The notes: generated from the sequence alone by a model not told the origin. Shown: positions 1-8,955, numbered from the stretch's first letter. The stretch: DNA of 53,217 nt from Novosphingobium panipatense (GCF_002149965.1 NZ_MSQB01000008.1:1-53217); one strand, 5' to 3'. Translations and numbers: made by a program.

Positions 1-16
1 AACGGTAGTATCCTGC

Positions 17-38
17 GGGTGGTGGGTGGGGGCGTGGG
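17..38 (+). other. G-quadruplex-capable G-rich tract
   Basis: Four G runs of at least three (17-19, 24-26, 28-32, 36-38) are separated by loops of 4, 1 and 3 bases, which fits the standard intramolecular G-quadruplex pattern. It lies upstream of the hairpin at 50-70, probably near the 3' end of a gene outside the window. The function is unknown. Confidence 0.4.
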
Positions 39-49
39 CCGGTGCCGCT

Positions 50-71
50 AAATCCGCCGGCGGCGGATTTT
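50..71 (+). terminator. terminator-like hairpin
   Basis: A perfect 9-bp stem (50-58 with 62-70) closes a 3-base loop. The arms begin with AAA and end with TTT, so the hairpin is followed by a short T run on either strand. It probably ends a gene located left of the window. The T tract is short, so this is moderate evidence. Confidence 0.4.
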
Positions 72-258
72 CAAACGGACTCTAAGCGCAGGCCGCCCGA
101 CGTCTGGACGGATTGCGGGCGGTCTGCACCTCAGGGTCCGGCTGCAACGCGTAAACTGCGCGAGCACCCGTAATTGGGGCCGCGCAGTTGCGCGGGGCAT
201 CTTGCCTCAGGTTTGAATGTGTCATCAAACCGTATCCTCGCCCTTCTAAACGGCCCCG
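72..258 (+). promoter_or_regulatory. leader of the ECF sigma gene with two inverted repeats
   Basis: No convincing gene is seen here. Two inverted repeats occur: CCGCGCA-GT-TGCGCGG at 180-195, and GGTTTGA (210-216) with TCAAACC (225-231), spaced 8 bases. The second ends 27 bases before the sigma-factor ATG, so it could be an operator or part of the promoter. I cannot assign a confident -35/-10 pair. Confidence 0.3.
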
Positions 259-759
259 ATGGGGTTCTCGAACGCATCGAAATACGCTCCGGGTTCGGCA
301 TTCAGTTGGGCTCGGTTGCGGGATCAGGTTGCACGCATGACGCGGCGTGACGATGCCGAGGATCTGCTGCATGATGCATGGGTCAAGGTCTCCACCAGCT
401 CGACCCTTGCGCGGAACGCCGATGCGCTTCTGGCGCGTGCCGCGACCAATCGCGGCATCGATGCCCACCGTCGTGAGCGACGGGCTGGAGAAACCTTCGT
501 CTGGGATACGGATGTGGCTACCGTTGCGGATAACCACCCGCTGCAGGACGAGGTCCTGATCGCTCGCGAACGGCTGGACCGCCTGCGCGTGGGGATCGAG
601 GCGTTAAGCCCTCGAACACGGCAGATTTTCTTGATGTATCGGCTGGACGGCCGTAAATATCGTGAGATTGCCGATGAACTCGGCATCAGCCAAAGCGCCG
701 TCGAAAAGCACATTGCCAAGGCGATGGCGCATCTGGCCGAGTGGATGGAGAAATGGTGA
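259..759 (+). CDS. ECF sigma factor, FecI-like
   Basis: This 166-residue protein is an extracytoplasmic-function RNA polymerase sigma factor. Region 2 covers about residues 10-75 (DDAEDLLHDAWVKV core, then the DAHRRERR promoter-melting end). Region 4 covers about 115-160, with the helix-turn-helix YREIADELGISQSAVEKHI. The size is normal for the family. It is followed at once by a FecR gene and an STN-containing TonB receptor, the arrangement in which substrate binding at the outer membrane releases the sigma factor through FecR. The ATG at 259 gives a full region 2 although no strong ribosome binding site precedes it; an internal ATG at 337 would cut region 2 and is unlikely. Confidence 0.9.
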   Translation: MGFSNASKYAPGSAFSWARLRDQVARMTRRDDAEDLLHDAWVKVSTSSTLARNADALLARAATNRGIDAHRRERRAGETFVWDTDVATVADNHPLQDEVLIARERLDRLRVGIEALSPRTRQIFLMYRLDGRKYREIADELGISQSAVEKHIAKAMAHLAEWMEKW

Positions 760-787
760 CGTGATCTTCCGCAGCAAGCCGGAGAAT

Positions 788-1690
788 ATGAACCGGCAGG
801 CGGCGGACTGGCTGGCTCGACTGCACGCGGATGACCGATCCTCCCAGGATGAGGCGGCATTCCATGCGTGGCTGAAGGCCGATCCGTCACACGCCCGCGC
901 ATTCGAGAATGCGTCCACGATCTGGGACGCCGTCGGCGGTCTTCGCGACGATCCGCGGCCTGTGCCCTCGCGGCAGGCGGAGGGCGTGTCCCGGCGTGCG
1001 GTGATGGCGGGCGGGGCCGGTCTGGTCCTGACTTGCGGCCTGGGTCTCGGCTGGCAGCAGGCCCGCGCGGGTGTGTACGAAACCGGTGTCGGCGAACAGC
1101 GCCGCTTCGTGCTGGACGACCATACGCGCGTCATGCTCGATACGAGCACCCGCGTGCGATTTACGGCAAGTCCCTCGCGGCGCCTGCTGACGCTGGCATC
1201 GGGCCGCGTCGACGTCGAGATCGCAAGAGATCTGCGGCCCTTCGTCATCGAAGCGGGTGACAGAAGCGCGATCACGCAATCGGGACGGCTCGACTTGCGC
1301 CGGGACGGCGATGTCGTGCTCATCACTGCAGTCCAAGGCAAGGCCCAGGTGCAATCGGCCGATGCTCGTGTCGAATTGGCAGCTGGACATCGCATCGCCA
1401 TGCAGCCGGGGCGGCAGGACAAGTTCGACCGACCGGAGATCGAGGACTTGGTCGCATGGCAGAGCGGGCGACTGGCATTCCGCGACGAAACCGTGGTGCA
1501 GGCGGTGACGGAGATGAACCGCTATAGCACGCGTGAACTGGTAGTCGCAGACTCCCATGCCGCCGCCCTGCGGCTGAGCGGCGTCTACCGCGTCGGTGAT
1601 CCCGAAGCCTTCGCGCGTTCGCTATCGGTTCTGTTGCCCGTCAAGATCGCCGTGGAGCCGGATGTGATCCGCATCGCGACCGCCCGCTGA
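788..1690 (+). CDS. FecR-type transmembrane anti-sigma factor
   Basis: This 300-residue FecR-family regulator relays a signal from the outer-membrane receptor to the ECF sigma factor. The N-terminal cytoplasmic DUF4880 segment (NRQAADWLARLHADD) binds sigma. It is followed by SRRAVMAGG and one hydrophobic segment (about residues 75-95), a periplasmic FecR domain (about 100-200) and a C-terminal DUF4974/STN-like domain. The open frame extends upstream into the sigma gene, but the ATG at 788 is preceded by GGAG at the right distance and gives the normal N-terminus. A GTG at 761 is the alternative. It lies 28 bases after the sigma stop codon and is surely co-transcribed. Confidence 0.9.
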   Translation: MNRQAADWLARLHADDRSSQDEAAFHAWLKADPSHARAFENASTIWDAVGGLRDDPRPVPSRQAEGVSRRAVMAGGAGLVLTCGLGLGWQQARAGVYETGVGEQRRFVLDDHTRVMLDTSTRVRFTASPSRRLLTLASGRVDVEIARDLRPFVIEAGDRSAITQSGRLDLRRDGDVVLITAVQGKAQVQSADARVELAAGHRIAMQPGRQDKFDRPEIEDLVAWQSGRLAFRDETVVQAVTEMNRYSTRELVVADSHAAALRLSGVYRVGDPEAFARSLSVLLPVKIAVEPDVIRIATAR

Positions 1691-1783
1691 ATTTTATTTG
1701 CGTCCGGGGGTGAGGAAAAGCTCGCCCCGAACGACGACGCAGTAAGGGGCGCTCACGACGGGCGTCTGGACAGGGTATCATAC

Positions 1784-4700
1784 ATGACTTCTTTCAAACG
1801 GCAGCTTTGCCGGACGGCGGCGCTTGCGCTGGTTCTTTCAGGCGCGTCTCTGGCGACTTCTGCATATGCCCAGTCACGGCAGGTACACCTTGCCATCGCC
1901 GCGCAGCCGATGGATCGGGCGCTGGAGCAGCTTGCGCGCCAGAGCGGACAGGACATCCTGTTCACGCGCGATGCAGTGGCGCGTCTCAACACACCAGCGC
2001 TTTCGGGCGAGTTCGATGCGGAGACGGCCGTTCGCCGGCTGATCGCGGGCACGTCGCTGACGGTCGTGCGCGACCGCTCGGGCGCTCTCATCGTCCGCCC
2101 TCTGGCGGCGGCGGCCGCGAAAACGCCCGAAATCACGACCGGCGAGCCGGCCCCGGCCAGTGAAATCGTCGTAACCGCGCCGTTTTCAGACGGTGTCGAG
2201 CGTTCGCTGGGCGTGAAGCGCAACGCCGATTCGATCGCGGATGCAGTCGTCGCCGCCGATATCGGCAAGCTGCCGGCCTTCAATGTCGCCGAAGCGCTGC
2301 AACGCGTGCCGGGCGTCACGATCGTGCGAGAAGCCGGCGAAGGCCAATTCATCAGCGTGCGCGGGCTTGGGCCGAACTTCCAGGCGGTGACGTTCGACGG
2401 CATGCCGCTCGCCTACAACGAGAACATCCGCAATTCCGGCCAGTCCGGGCGCCAGTTCCGCCTTCAGGTGCTGCCGGCCACCTTGATCGACAGCGTCGTC
2501 GTGATCAAGTCGCCCACAGCCGATCTGGTCGAGAGCGGCATCGGTTCGACCGTCGATATCCGTCTCATCAAGCCGCTTGATCGCGAGTCCTTCGTCGCCG
2601 CCAATGCCTATGCGGGCTATGAGGAACGCACCGATACGGTCAATCCCAACGGCACGATTTCCGCCGGCTGGCGCAATGAGGACAAGACCTTCGGCGTATT
2701 GGCGGGCCTGTCCTATTCGCGCCGCAAGGTCCAGTTCGACCGCCTGCGCATGGGATGGCAGGATGCCGAAGTGGAAGGCCTCGGGACGCTGCGTGTCCCC
2801 GGCGATGCGCAGCCCTATCTGGAAACCGAGGATCGCGAGCGCATCAGTGCCGTCGTCGGCTTGCAGTGGCGTCCGTCCTCCAACTTCGAGATCGACGTCG
2901 ATGGTCTGTTCTCGCAGTTCAACAACGAGACGACCGAGCGCCGCCTGACCTATTATATCCCGAGCCAGCTTTCACGGCTCGACCTGTCCACCGCAGTGGT
3001 CGAGGACGGCAGGCTTGTCGCGGGCACGATCCGCGGTGCGCGGGTCCGTAACTACAGCGAATACATGGACCAGTCGCACCAGAACCTCCAGCTCAACACC
3101 ACGTTCAAGCTGGATCTGGGCGATTGGCACATCGAACCGCGCGTCAGCTATGCGCGCGCCAGCAGTGATCTCGACACGCCGATCCAGCGCGTGCAGTATC
3201 GCACGGCAAACGGACGGGGCGGTAATCTCACGTTCGATTTCAGCGGTGATGTCCTGAACAAGGGCCGCGTCACATCGCTCTATACCGATCTCGACCTGAC
3301 CGATCCTTCGCTCATGCCGTTCGAGAGCTTCGCCGTCCGCCCGATCAATTCGATCGACGAGGACAAGAGCTTCATCCTCAACGTATCGCGTCAGATGAAC
3401 TTCGACGTGGGCGGCATCCGCCTGTCGAAGCTGCGGTTCGGGGGGCAGGTTTCGGATCGATATCGCGACTATCAGCGCCGTGACCGCAACAATGCAACCT
3501 TGCGCGACGGCTTCACGCGCACCGATGCCTTCCTTCAATACCCGGTGCCCGGCAACGCTTTCGACCAGTCTATCCTGAACCGACAGCCGTGGACCAATGT
3601 CGATTGGGGGCTGTTCAACCAGGCCTATACGCTCGGCAGCGAATACGATGGCGTCAGCCCCGGCGCATCGGACCTGGAGCCGACGGCTGCGGACCTGCAG
3701 AACTCGTACCGCATCGGGGAAAAGATCCAGGCCCTCTATGGCCGCATCGATTTCGAATCCGACGTGGGAGACGTGCCGGTCTCCGGCAATTTCGGCTTGC
3801 GCTATGTGCGCACCGAAACCGACGTGCGCGGCACCACCATCGCGCCTGTCGCGGATGGTGCGGGAGGCGTGACCACCGAAGTCCTGCCTACGACCACGCG
3901 CGCCACTTATGCCGAGTTCCTGCCCAGCGCCAATGCGATGTTCAAGTTCTCCGACAATGTGCAACTGCGCCTGGGCGTGGCCCGCACGATGACGCGCCCG
4001 TCGCTCTCCGAGTTGCGCAATTCGATCAACACCAACAGCGTCACCGTGACGAGCATCTATAATCAGGGCGCTGCGGCGCTGGAGGACCCGACGCTCAATC
4101 TGCAGGGATCGGGCGGAAATCCCAACCTGCGTCCCTATACCTCGTGGAACTTCGACGCTTCGTTCGAATGGTACTTCGACACGTTCGGCGCGTTCACCGT
4201 TGCCGCCTTCCACAAGGATATCAGCAACTACATCGCATCCGACTTCGAGACGCGCACGCTGGCCTTCGCCGTCAACGACGGTTCCACGCTGCCGGTGGAC
4301 ATCCTGGTCGCTACCCCCACCAACGTGGGTGACGCGGCGATCTCCGGTGTCGAGTTCGGCTATACAAACAAGCTGCCGTTCGGCCTTGGCGTCACGGCGA
4401 CCGCGACTTTCGCGACCTCCAAGCTTGAGCTGAACACCACCGGTGTCGGCATCCAGTCGGCGGGTATACAGGGTGTTTCGGACGTCAGTTACTCGATCAC
4501 GCCCTTCTTCGAGACGGGGCCGTTCGAGATCAACGTCAGCTACACCTACCGTAGCAACTACATGACCGATTCCGGTGCCAACGTGACTTCGCTGCCCAGC
4601 CCCGAGGATGTCGTGGCATACTACCAGAAAGGCTTCGGCATCGTCGATCTCGGCGCCAGCTACAAGATCAGGCCGAATGTCGAGATGTTCATGCAGGCCG

Positions 4701-4810
4701 TGAATGTACTTGACGAGCGGCAGGTCTCGTTCGCGGGCAGCGAAAGCGAAGTCAGCGAAATCCACACTTTCGGGCGGACCGTGAATTTCGGCGTCCGCGC
4801 CAAGTTCTGA
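1784..4810 (+). CDS. TonB-dependent receptor with STN signalling domain
   Basis: This 1008-residue outer-membrane active transporter is of the FecA-like transducing class. A signal peptide runs to about residue 30 (ATSAYAQ). An STN domain spans about 33-106 (AIAAQPMDRALEQLARQSGQ). A TonB-box-like EIVVTA lies at 127-132, followed by the plug and a 22-strand beta barrel ending in a terminal Phe. The STN domain and the upstream sigma/FecR pair mean it probably both imports and senses its ligand. The ligand cannot be read from the sequence; the downstream PHP hydrolase hints at an organic ester or phosphorylated compound rather than iron, but this is inference. The gene lies 93 bases after fecR. 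Confidence 0.93.
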   Translation: MTSFKRQLCRTAALALVLSGASLATSAYAQSRQVHLAIAAQPMDRALEQLARQSGQDILFTRDAVARLNTPALSGEFDAETAVRRLIAGTSLTVVRDRSGALIVRPLAAAAAKTPEITTGEPAPASEIVVTAPFSDGVERSLGVKRNADSIADAVVAADIGKLPAFNVAEALQRVPGVTIVREAGEGQFISVRGLGPNFQAVTFDGMPLAYNENIRNSGQSGRQFRLQVLPATLIDSVVVIKSPTADLVESGIGSTVDIRLIKPLDRESFVAANAYAGYEERTDTVNPNGTISAGWRNEDKTFGVLAGLSYSRRKVQFDRLRMGWQDAEVEGLGTLRVPGDAQPYLETEDRERISAVVGLQWRPSSNFEIDVDGLFSQFNNETTERRLTYYIPSQLSRLDLSTAVVEDGRLVAGTIRGARVRNYSEYMDQSHQNLQLNTTFKLDLGDWHIEPRVSYARASSDLDTPIQRVQYRTANGRGGNLTFDFSGDVLNKGRVTSLYTDLDLTDPSLMPFESFAVRPINSIDEDKSFILNVSRQMNFDVGGIRLSKLRFGGQVSDRYRDYQRRDRNNATLRDGFTRTDAFLQYPVPGNAFDQSILNRQPWTNVDWGLFNQAYTLGSEYDGVSPGASDLEPTAADLQNSYRIGEKIQALYGRIDFESDVGDVPVSGNFGLRYVRTETDVRGTTIAPVADGAGGVTTEVLPTTTRATYAEFLPSANAMFKFSDNVQLRLGVARTMTRPSLSELRNSINTNSVTVTSIYNQGAAALEDPTLNLQGSGGNPNLRPYTSWNFDASFEWYFDTFGAFTVAAFHKDISNYIASDFETRTLAFAVNDGSTLPVDILVATPTNVGDAAISGVEFGYTNKLPFGLGVTATATFATSKLELNTTGVGIQSAGIQGVSDVSYSITPFFETGPFEINVSYTYRSNYMTDSGANVTSLPSPEDVVAYYQKGFGIVDLGASYKIRPNVEMFMQAVNVLDERQVSFAGSESEVSEIHTFGRTVNFGVRAKF

Positions 4811-4831
4811 TCCCGTTACCCTCTTGATCCA

Positions 4832-4865
4832 CCGACACCGCGCCGAAGTTCAGGCGCGGTGTCGG
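4832..4865 (+). terminator. strong hairpin after the TBDR gene
   Basis: A perfect 13-bp stem (4832-4844 with 4853-4865) has an 8-base loop and no T tract. It lies 22 bases after the receptor stop codon and 19 bases before the next ATG. It may be an attenuator, an RNA-stabilising hairpin or a weak terminator separating the receptor from the hydrolase. Confidence 0.5.
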
Positions 4866-4883
4866 CATTCCCGTTGAAGGTCC

Positions 4884-6317
4884 ATGCAATCGATGATGTC
4901 TCCGGTTCGGCTTCTTCCCTTGGCAATCGTGCTTGCACATGCCCCGTTGGCGCACGCTGAAGAAACGGGCAAACGGCGCTGGCTAGCGGGCGATCATCAT
5001 GTCCACAGTATCTACAGCGCCCGCTACGAAGCGGATTCCGAACATCCCGAGCGCGTACCGGATCCCGTGATAGGCGGCGATTCTTCCCATACGATTCTAC
5101 AGAACGCCCAGATGGCGCGCAGCTTCGGTCTGGACTGGATGGTCACCACGGACCACGGCGGCCCCAGGCATTCCGCGCTCAACCATGACCATGCTTGGCC
5201 GGATGTCGAGGCGGCACGCAAGGCGGTGCCGGACCTCGTCTTGTTTTACGGCATGGAATTCGACGTTCCGGGCGGCGAGCATGCCAGTCTGATCCTGCCG
5301 ACCGACGCGAGCGAGCGCGCCACCTTGCGGGATATCGAATCCCGTTTCGGAAAACGCGAGGCGTTCCCTGCGGATCCTTCGCGCAATACGAAGCCGAACA
5401 TGCTCGAAGCTTTGCGATACATGGCCGGACTGCCGGTTCCGCCGGTGCTCATCGCCAACCATCCTTCCCGGACGGCGACCGGCTATGGCGAATGGGGCCT
5501 GCATACGCCTGCCGAGTATCAGGCCTGGCAGGAGGCTGCTCCGAATGTCGTGATCGGCATGGAGGGCGCACCGGGGCATCAAGCAGCACGACCGGAGGCG
5601 GGAAAGGACAAGGCGCATGGCTCCCGCGGCCTCTATGGCGGCTTCCCGACCATGGGCGGTTTCGATCAGATGGTCGCCCGTCTGGGGGGCGCGTGGGACG
5701 CGCTTCTGGGGAAGGGCTTGCACTGGACCGTCACCGCGAACTCGGATTCACACGGGCACTGGCGTGAGGGCGGCGCTGATTTCTGGCCGGGGGAATATTC
5801 CAGGACATGGGTTCTTGCCGCGCCGAATGCCTCGGACATTCTCGATGGTCTGCGAAAGGGGCGCGTCTTTGTCGCTACCGGCAATCTGATCGACCGGTTG
5901 GACGTGACGGCGGCGGTCGGACAGGCAGATTCTAGGTCGGCGGCGATGGGGGAAACGCTGGATGTAGGCGGTGGTGACAAGGTAACCGTCACTATCCGCT
6001 TCCGGCCCGCACGCACGCCGAACGGTGCCAGGCCGAAGCTCGATCACGTCGACCTGATCGTGGGCGGCGCTTCGGGCGTCGAGGAGGACGGCAACCGCAG
6101 TACCCGGATTGTTAGGCGCTTCACAGCGCGCGACTTTAGGCCGGATGGCGACAGTCTGGTCGTCTCGCATCAACTGAAAGTTTCGGAGGCGATAACCTAT
6201 CTGCGTGTCCGGGGTACGAACACGGGACAGGGCGAGCCGGAACCCGACGTCGCCGGAGAGGATCCCTGGCGCGACCTGTGGTTCTATTCCAACCCGATCT
6301 ACCTTTCCGGGGCGTAG
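4884..6317 (+). CDS. CehA/McbA-family PHP-type metallohydrolase, exported
   Basis: This 477-residue protein carries a signal peptide (about residues 1-25, ending AHA-EE) and so should be periplasmic. The mature N-terminus has the PHP-fold metal motif DHHVHS (His39, His41), followed by TTDHGG and later NHPSRT and NSDSHGHW, which are typical PHP metal ligands. CehA and McbA hydrolyse carbaryl-like esters, and many relatives of unknown substrate sit next to TonB receptors. The C-terminal 150 residues are a beta-rich domain. The start at 4884 is preceded by GAAGG; in-frame ATGs at 4893 and 4896 are alternatives. The gene probably belongs with the sigma/FecR/receptor set. The substrate is unknown. 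Confidence 0.8.
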   Translation: MQSMMSPVRLLPLAIVLAHAPLAHAEETGKRRWLAGDHHVHSIYSARYEADSEHPERVPDPVIGGDSSHTILQNAQMARSFGLDWMVTTDHGGPRHSALNHDHAWPDVEAARKAVPDLVLFYGMEFDVPGGEHASLILPTDASERATLRDIESRFGKREAFPADPSRNTKPNMLEALRYMAGLPVPPVLIANHPSRTATGYGEWGLHTPAEYQAWQEAAPNVVIGMEGAPGHQAARPEAGKDKAHGSRGLYGGFPTMGGFDQMVARLGGAWDALLGKGLHWTVTANSDSHGHWREGGADFWPGEYSRTWVLAAPNASDILDGLRKGRVFVATGNLIDRLDVTAAVGQADSRSAAMGETLDVGGGDKVTVTIRFRPARTPNGARPKLDHVDLIVGGASGVEEDGNRSTRIVRRFTARDFRPDGDSLVVSHQLKVSEAITYLRVRGTNTGQGEPEPDVAGEDPWRDLWFYSNPIYLSGA

Positions 6318-6358
6318 GGTTCTGACGGAGTGTCGGCCAGTCCTGCATGGTAACCCGT

Positions 6359-7270
6359 TTATGAGCCGGAAAGGGGATTTACCTCTCGGATGAGATCAAT
6401 GAGCAGACGCAAAGCGGTCGGCACTTGGCGTCGCCCGGAATAATATGCGTGAAATCCCTCGCCCATAGATGCCCAGTCGCTCAGCACGAGCTGCAGCGCA
6501 CCGCTCCGCAAATAAGGCATGAGTATCGGCTCCGCACCGTAGATGATGCCGGCGCCGCCAAGACCGAAATTCATGGCAGGGAGGCTGCTATCGACGGTCA
6601 AAGGCCCGGGCATCGCGACGGAGACTGTCTCCTCGCCACGCTCGAACTCCCAGTCGTAAACTTGATCGTTTCCGAGCCGGATGCGGATACAGCGATGATC
6701 CTGGAGGTCTTGTGGCAAGACCGGGGTGCCGAAGCGTTCGAGATAGGCGGGGGATGCGGCTGCGACCCAGCGGATGTCGAATGAGAGGCGCTGCGCTATC
6801 ATGTCTTCCGGCACCGTACCGCCGTACCGTATGCCCGCGTCGAACCCGCCGGCGATGACATCGATCAGGCGGTTGCTGACGCTGATGTCGACTTCCACCT
6901 CTGGATAGCGGTCGACGAAGAGGGGCATCACGGGGCCGAGCAGAAGCGGCACTGCATCTTCGAGGACGTTGATCCTGACCCGGCCGGTCGGTGCATCGCG
7001 GAACCGGTTGAGATTTTCAGCCGCATCGCTGACGGTCTGCAACGGCCCTTCGATCGAGGCCCGCAGCTCCTCTCCGGCAGCGGTAAGCGTCACGCTTCTA
7101 GTGGTTCTGTTCAATAATCGCACGCCGCGCCGCGCTTCCAGACCGGACATGGCATGGCTCAGTGCCGAGGTTGTAACGCCCATTTCAAGAGCCGCCTGCC
7201 GGAAGTTGGCATGGCGTGCAATGGCGAGAAAATAGAGAAAATCCGCGAGGTCGGCACGACTGATCTGCAT
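6359..7270 (-). CDS. LysR-family transcriptional regulator
   Basis: This 303-residue LysR regulator has an N-terminal winged helix-turn-helix at about residues 5-65 (FRQAALEMGVTTSALSHAMSGLE, shortened here, NRTTRSVTLT) and a C-terminal substrate-binding domain. The sequence is most like the clade that recognises NLRxFxxV-type N-termini and has short effector domains. It is divergent from the cupin operon starting at 7412, so it probably controls that operon and itself. It converges with the PHP hydrolase gene, with 41 bases between the stop codons. Confidence 0.9.
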   Translation of the reverse strand: MQISRADLADFLYFLAIARHANFRQAALEMGVTTSALSHAMSGLEARRGVRLLNRTTRSVTLTAAGEELRASIEGPLQTVSDAAENLNRFRDAPTGRVRINVLEDAVPLLLGPVMPLFVDRYPEVEVDISVSNRLIDVIAGGFDAGIRYGGTVPEDMIAQRLSFDIRWVAAASPAYLERFGTPVLPQDLQDHRCIRIRLGNDQVYDWEFERGEETVSVAMPGPLTVDSSLPAMNFGLGGAGIIYGAEPILMPYLRSGALQLVLSDWASMGEGFHAYYSGRRQVPTALRLLIDLIREVNPLSGS

Positions 7271-7411
7271 CCGCTCTCCCTATCACGCTGTTGAGCCGCA
7301 TTCATCAGTTCATTGCATGCCAAGGCGCTAATCACGCTGGTCCAGGCGGCCTAGATAGGGGGCACGTGGATCAGCCAGTACGGGCAGCCATTACGGGCGA
7401 TCGCGAACGGG
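7271..7411. promoter_or_regulatory. divergent control region, LysR / cupin operon
   Basis: This 141-bp divergent gap contains an exact direct repeat ATCACGCTG (7282-7290 and 7331-7339), spaced 49 bp start to start, and an inverted pair CCCTATC (7278-7284) with GATAGGG (7354-7360). These are candidate LysR contact sites. No classical sigma-70 promoter is clear. Confidence 0.35.
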
Positions 7412-7912
7412 ATGCCTATCATCATGATCAAGCGCGCAATCATTCTTGCCGTTCTCATGGCGCTCACAGATGCCGCATCCGCTCAGGAAGGACCGACCAC
7501 CATGGACATCGCACGCAAGCCCGACCTCAAGACCGTTGATGCGCCATCCGAATATTTCACGGGCAAGGTTACGATAACCGGGCAGTTTCAGCGCCCGGCC
7601 CCGTCGCGTGTCAGCGGCGCCATCGTCCATTTCGAGCCGGGCGCGCGCAGCGCGTGGCACACCCATCCGGCGGGTCAGACGCTGATCGTTACCGAAGGCG
7701 TGGGCTGGACCCAGATCGAGGGCGGCGGGAAGTACGAGTTCCGTGCCGGCGACATCCTCTGGTGCCCGGCCGATCACAAGCACTGGCACGGCGCCACACC
7801 GCACGAAGGCATGACGCACATTGCCATTCAGGACACGGTCGATGGCAAGAATGTCGTCTGGATGGAGAAGGTGACCGACGAGGAGTATCTTGCCCCGCTG
7901 GAGAGCGATTGA
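7412..7912 (+). CDS. exported small cupin protein, hydroxynitrile-lyase/CMD-associated type
   Basis: This 166-residue single-domain cupin has an N-terminal signal peptide (KRAIILAVLMALTDAASAQE). The metal site is intact: a first motif with WHTHPAGQ and a second with DHKHWHGATP, as in manganese-binding cupins related to bacterial (R)-hydroxynitrile lyases. The chemistry of close relatives is mostly unknown. It is the first gene of a tightly packed operon with a tautomerase, an SDR, a carboxymuconolactone decarboxylase-like protein and an ABM monooxygenase. The next gene starts 3 bases after its stop. An ATG at 7424 is an alternative start that also keeps the signal peptide. Confidence 0.8.
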   Translation: MPIIMIKRAIILAVLMALTDAASAQEGPTTMDIARKPDLKTVDAPSEYFTGKVTITGQFQRPAPSRVSGAIVHFEPGARSAWHTHPAGQTLIVTEGVGWTQIEGGGKYEFRAGDILWCPADHKHWHGATPHEGMTHIAIQDTVDGKNVVWMEKVTDEEYLAPLESD

Positions 7913-7915
7913 GCC

Positions 7916-8170
7916 ATGCCCCACATCGTGGTGAAGCTCTATCCCGGCAAGTCCGAGGCGCAGAAACGGGACCTGTCCGCTGCGATCGTCAGCGATGTCA
8001 TGTGCGTCCTGAATTACGGCGAGGAGGCGGTGTCTGTCGGGTTCGAGGAAGTCCAGCCAGGCGACTGGTCTTCGCTTGTCTATGAGCCGGACATCCAGGG
8101 CAGATGGGCGACGCTGACCAAAGTGCCGGGCTATGGCCCGGGGCAGAAGATCGCGAACAAAGAAGGCTGA
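7916..8170 (+). CDS. tautomerase-family protein (4-OT-like)
   Basis: This 84-residue protein belongs to the 4-oxalocrotonate tautomerase superfamily. It begins MPHIVVKLYPGKSE, so removing Met exposes the catalytic N-terminal proline. The beta-alpha-beta topology and size match a small tautomerase subunit that forms oligomers, slightly longer than the 62-residue 4-OT. A GGAGAG ribosome site at the end of the cupin gene serves its ATG. It has no signal peptide, unlike three of its operon partners. It probably isomerises an enol or 2-oxo-acid intermediate; the substrate is unknown. Confidence 0.8.
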   Translation: MPHIVVKLYPGKSEAQKRDLSAAIVSDVMCVLNYGEEAVSVGFEEVQPGDWSSLVYEPDIQGRWATLTKVPGYGPGQKIANKEG

Positions 8171-8173
8171 TCC

Positions 8174-8955
8174 ATGAACCCCGTTTATGATTTCAAAGGG
8201 CAGGTTGCGCTTGTCACCGGAGCCGCCAAAGGGATGGGGCCAAAGGTACGGGGCTGGCCGCGGCACGCGCTTTTGCCGCAAATGGTGCGGCGGTAGTGCT
8301 GGCGGATATCGACGGCGAGCGGGCCGCGCAGGAGGCGCAGCGGATTGTCAGCGAGCATGGCTTGGCGATCGGCACGACCTGCGATGTCGCCGACGAAGCC
8401 CAGGTAGCGGCGATGATCGATCTTGCGATCGCCCGCTACGGCCGGCTCGACATGGCCTTCAACAACGCAGGCATCCAGGTGCCGCCGTCTGACGCAGCCG
8501 ACGAACCGCTTGAGAACTTCGAGCGCGTCACCGGCGTCAACCAACGCGGCGTCTGGGCCTGCATGAAGCATGAACTGCGGGTGATGCGCGCTCAAGGCTC
8601 CGGTGCGATCGTCAATTGCTCGTCGCTTGGCGGTCTTGTCGGCCTGCCGCAGCGCGCTGCCTATCACGGCACCAAGCACGCGGTGATCGGCATGACGCGA
8701 AGCGCCGCGGTCGAATATGCGCCGCGCGGCATCCGCATCAACGCTGTGTGCCCCGGCACGATCGACACGCCGATGGTGCAGGACATGTTGGCAGGACAAC
8801 CGGAGGCGATGGCCGAGATCATGAAAGAACAGCCCATCGGCCGTCTCGGACATTCCGACGAGATTGCCGCCGCAGTGCTGTGGCTGTGCAGTCCGGCGGC
8901 AAGCTTCGTGATCGGTGCCGCGCTGCCTGTCGACGGCGGCTTTACCGCGCACTGA
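8174..8955 (+). pseudogene. short-chain dehydrogenase broken by a 14-bp tandem duplication
   Basis: The frame opens at ATG 8174 with a normal SDR start (FKGQVALVTGAAKGMG) and then shifts. Bases 8226-8239 and 8240-8253 are near-identical 14-mers (CCAAAGGGATGGGG and CCAAAGGTACGGGG). The original frame hits TAG at 8294-8296 after 40 codons. Removing one 14-mer leaves exactly 255 codons and an intact TGAAKGTGLAAARAF cofactor motif. Downstream, in the shifted frame, the rest of a classical SDR is intact: NNAG, the catalytic Tyr-x3-Lys (YHGTK) and the PGTIDTPM segment. A GTG at 8296 overlaps the stop and could restart a 219-residue fragment lacking the dinucleotide-binding loop. Stop and start of the next gene overlap (TGATG at 8953-8957). 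Confidence 0.85.

Noticed and set aside
82..537. Minus-strand 151-codon frame at the left end
   Set aside because: It overlaps the start of a clear ECF sigma gene and has no domain or ribosome site.
2972..4765. Long minus-strand frame (597 codons) opposite the first TonB receptor
   Set aside because: Composition is typical of a GC-rich shadow frame and the plus strand is a clear receptor.
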